Below, piece after piece: positions 5,113-6,815 of a stretch of DNA of 6,815 nt. Source of the stretch: Chloroflexota bacterium (GTDB taxonomy: Bacteria; Chloroflexota; Ktedonobacteria; Ktedonobacterales; Ktedonobacteraceae); NCBI GenBank assembly GCA_021828635.1, contig JAJZEJ010000357.1:1-6815 (forward strand), given 5' to 3'. The notes below the pieces were generated by a model that saw only the letters and a program-made list of their open reading frames with translations, did not search any database and had not been told where the DNA came from. How positions within the stretch are numbered: the stretch's first letter is position 1; every line of letters begins with the position of its first letter. Both the position numbers and the translations under genes were made by a program.

Positions 5113-6078
5113 ATGGCCCTGGAAACGACGCCGGAAGCGGGAATAAGCGCACGGGTCTCTCGTGGGACAGGCCGCACATCTTCACCAAACTCTGGTTGGC
5201 GGCGAGCCTCAACGCCCTATCTGTTCATCCTGCCCTTCGGAGTGCTGTTCATTCTGTTTTTTCTCGTGCCAATCATCTATGCCATTTATGAGAGTTTGTA
5301 TCGCTCTCAGCGCAGTGGTCTGGGACTGGGAAGTGCGACGGTTGCCTTCGATGGTTTGGCCAACTATTTCACTGTTATTCACGACCCTGGCTTCTGGTCG
5401 GGGGTTGGCCGTGTTCTGCTCTATGGTATTGTACAAGTGCCGGTCATGCTCATTCTGGCGCTCGTACTGGCCCTACTGTTGGATTCGACGGTTGTACGCT
5501 TTAAGAGCTTCTTTCGTCTGGCCTTCTTTATCCCCTACGCTATCCCAGGTATCATCGCCGCACTCTTGTGGGGCTATCTCTACGATCCAGGACTCAGCCC
5601 CATTGTCAAGATGTTTCAGTCTCTCAGTCTACCAGCTCCCAACTTTCTGGGCGCAGGAACCGTTCTCTGGTCGATTGCCAATATCGCAACCTGGGAATGG
5701 ACGGGCTACAATATGCTGATCATCTTTGCTGCACTGCAAGCGATTCCCAGCGAAATCTATGAATCGGCGCGTATTGATGGCTGTGCGGGTTTCCGTACTG
5801 CCTGGTACATTAAAATCCCTTTGGTGGCTCCAGCTCTGGTGCTAACGACCATTTTTTCCATCATTGGCACGTTACAGCTCTTCAATGAGCCGACGGTTCT
5901 CTCAGCTATCTCGAACAACATCTCCAGCTCCTACACACCGAACCTCTATGCCTACTATACAGCCTTTGGCAATAACAACTACTACTATGCTGCTGCTATT
6001 GCTGTCGTGCTGGCCCTGGTCACGTTCGTCCTCTCTTTCGGTTTCTTACGTATCACACAACGACAGGCAGGAGTATAA
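5113..6078 (+). CDS. Carbohydrate ABC transporter permease, MalF/UgpA type
   Basis: This 321-residue integral membrane protein would be one half of the transmembrane channel that takes sugar from the binding lipoprotein and moves it inward using a cytoplasmic ATPase. A polar, positively charged N-terminal tail of about 34 residues precedes six predicted membrane helices, at roughly 36-59, 99-123, 133-155, 183-209, 236-258 and 290-313. Between helices 4 and 5 is the ATPase-docking EAA loop, ESARIDGCAGF at 217-227 continuing to Pro236 and Pro240. This motif identifies the binding-protein-dependent permease family. The length fits the short MalF/UgpA group rather than enterobacterial MalF with its extra periplasmic domain. 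AAAGGA (5097-5102), ten bases before ATG 5113, supports the start. Another ATG at 5105 is too close to that site and opens only a 13-codon frame. The gene is separated from the binding-protein gene by the palindrome cluster and followed five bases later by the second permease. The substrate cannot be read from sequence. Confidence 0.95.
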   Translation: MALETTPEAGISARVSRGTGRTSSPNSGWRRASTPYLFILPFGVLFILFFLVPIIYAIYESLYRSQRSGLGLGSATVAFDGLANYFTVIHDPGFWSGVGRVLLYGIVQVPVMLILALVLALLLDSTVVRFKSFFRLAFFIPYAIPGIIAALLWGYLYDPGLSPIVKMFQSLSLPAPNFLGAGTVLWSIANIATWEWTGYNMLIIFAALQAIPSEIYESARIDGCAGFRTAWYIKIPLVAPALVLTTIFSIIGTLQLFNEPTVLSAISNNISSSYTPNLYAYYTAFGNNNYYYAAAIAVVLALVTFVLSFGFLRITQRQAGV

Positions 6079-6083
6079 GCACT

Positions 6084-6815
6084 ATGAGTGAACAATTGGC
6101 TTCCGTGCCTTTCCCTACACAGCAGGAAATCGCCACAACGAGACGCAAACCCATGTTGCGTTCCTTCAACCTGTCGGGATTTGGGGCAATGTTGTTTCTG
6201 GTGGTCTTTACGATCTATTTCCTGGTGCCGTTTTTCTGGTTGATCTTTTCTTCCACAAAAAACATCGGTGACCTGTTCAACACCTTCGGCTTCTGGTTCT
6301 CATCGAACTTCAACCTGTGGAGCAATCTGCAAACACTCTTCACCTACGACGGGTCGATTTACTTGCAATGGTTGGGCAACTCCTTCATCTATGCAGGAGT
6401 TGGCGCAGCCTTTGGCACATTCTTTGCTTCGATGGCAGGTTATGCAATGGCCAAATACCTTTTCCGTGGCCGCAACCTGATTTTCTCGACCGTCTTAGGC
6501 GCTATTCTGGTACCAAGTACCGCCCTGGTGCTGCCACTCTATCTCCTGATGAGTAAGTGGGGGCTTACCGATACCTACTGGTCGGTCTTGCTACCAAGCG
6601 TCGTGAGTCCTTTCGGCGTCTATCTCTCGCGCATCTACGCCTCTGCCTCGGTACCCGATGAACTGATCGAGGCGGCCCGTATTGATGGCGCGAGTGAGTT
6701 CCGTACCTTTGCCACCATCTCCATGCGCCTGATGACACCGGCTCTGGTGACAATCTTTCTTTTCCAGTTTGTGGGTATCTGGAATAACTTCTTTTTGCCG
6801 TTGGTCATGCTCAGC
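6084..6815 (+). CDS. Carbohydrate ABC transporter permease, MalG/UgpE type (3' partial)
   Basis: This is the partner permease of the importer, cut by the right edge after 244 codons; family members are about 275-300 residues. The frame is open from ATG 6084 to the last base. AGGAG at 6069-6073, ten bases upstream, supports this start, and the preceding permease stops only five bases before it, so the two are surely co-transcribed and perhaps translationally coupled. A polar tail of about 30 residues leads into the first helix (33-56, FLVPFFWLIFSS, typical of the MalG branch). More helices lie near 97-119, 132-155 and 163-182. The EAA loop reads EAARIDGASEF at 196-206 with Pro219 at its end, a better consensus match than in the first permease. 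Helix 5 begins at about 217 and the sequence ends inside or just after it (WNNFFLPLVMLS, characteristic of the family). With the MalF-type partner it would form a heterodimeric channel; the ATPase is not in the window. Confidence 0.95.
   Translation, partial: MSEQLASVPFPTQQEIATTRRKPMLRSFNLSGFGAMLFLVVFTIYFLVPFFWLIFSSTKNIGDLFNTFGFWFSSNFNLWSNLQTLFTYDGSIYLQWLGNSFIYAGVGAAFGTFFASMAGYAMAKYLFRGRNLIFSTVLGAILVPSTALVLPLYLLMSKWGLTDTYWSVLLPSVVSPFGVYLSRIYASASVPDELIEAARIDGASEFRTFATISMRLMTPALVTIFLFQFVGIWNNFFLPLVMLS

Noticed and set aside
5105..5146. 13-codon frame from ATG 5105 overlapping the first permease start
   Set aside because: It is only two bases from the ribosome site and has no coding features; most likely chance.
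6268..6556. Short plus-strand frames inside the second permease
   Set aside because: The frame starting at 6084 encodes an unmistakable MalG-type permease through this region; these are shadows of it.

Overview
The window looks like chromosomal DNA from a free-living heterotrophic bacterium. Ktedonobacteria or related Chloroflexota is my best guess. This rests on moderate GC, a histidine kinase fused to a response regulator in one chain, a Gly/Ser/Thr-rich lipoprotein spacer in the sugar-binding protein, and REP-like intergenic palindromes containing GGGCGACCGC. The assignment is inference and no marker gene is present. Every supported gene is on the + strand.

Bases 2-2418 form a signalling block. 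The first gene enters from the left edge and carries a PAS tail, an intact histidine kinase core, a Pro/Ser/Thr-rich linker, a receiver-like domain and an OmpR/PhoB winged helix on a single polypeptide. Its receiver has Ser where the phosphoacceptor Asp should be. The next gene (1801-2418) is a small receiver that keeps this Asp and ends in a membrane hairpin. The two may form one pathway, with the second gene supplying the phosphorylatable receiver that the first has lost. Gene 3 (2556-3125) is a PfpI/DJ-1 family protein with its Cys-His pair intact.

Bases 3126-3542 are an AT-rich regulatory gap. It holds a perfect GAAACGTTTC palindrome resembling a LacI-family operator, a consensus TATAAT box, an 11-base direct repeat, two leader hairpins, and a Shine-Dalgarno sequence in the loop of a small hairpin.

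Bases 3543-6815 are a carbohydrate ABC importer operon in the order binding lipoprotein, MalF-type permease, MalG-type permease; the last runs off the right edge. No ATPase gene is visible. The binding-protein gene has a start problem: its best ribosome site and ATG are one base out of frame with the lipoprotein signal peptide, and a five-T run lies between them. Between the binding protein and the permeases lies a cluster of palindromes, including a perfect 12-bp hairpin. Its position matches that of the malE-malF REP element of E. coli, which raises binding-protein output relative to permease.
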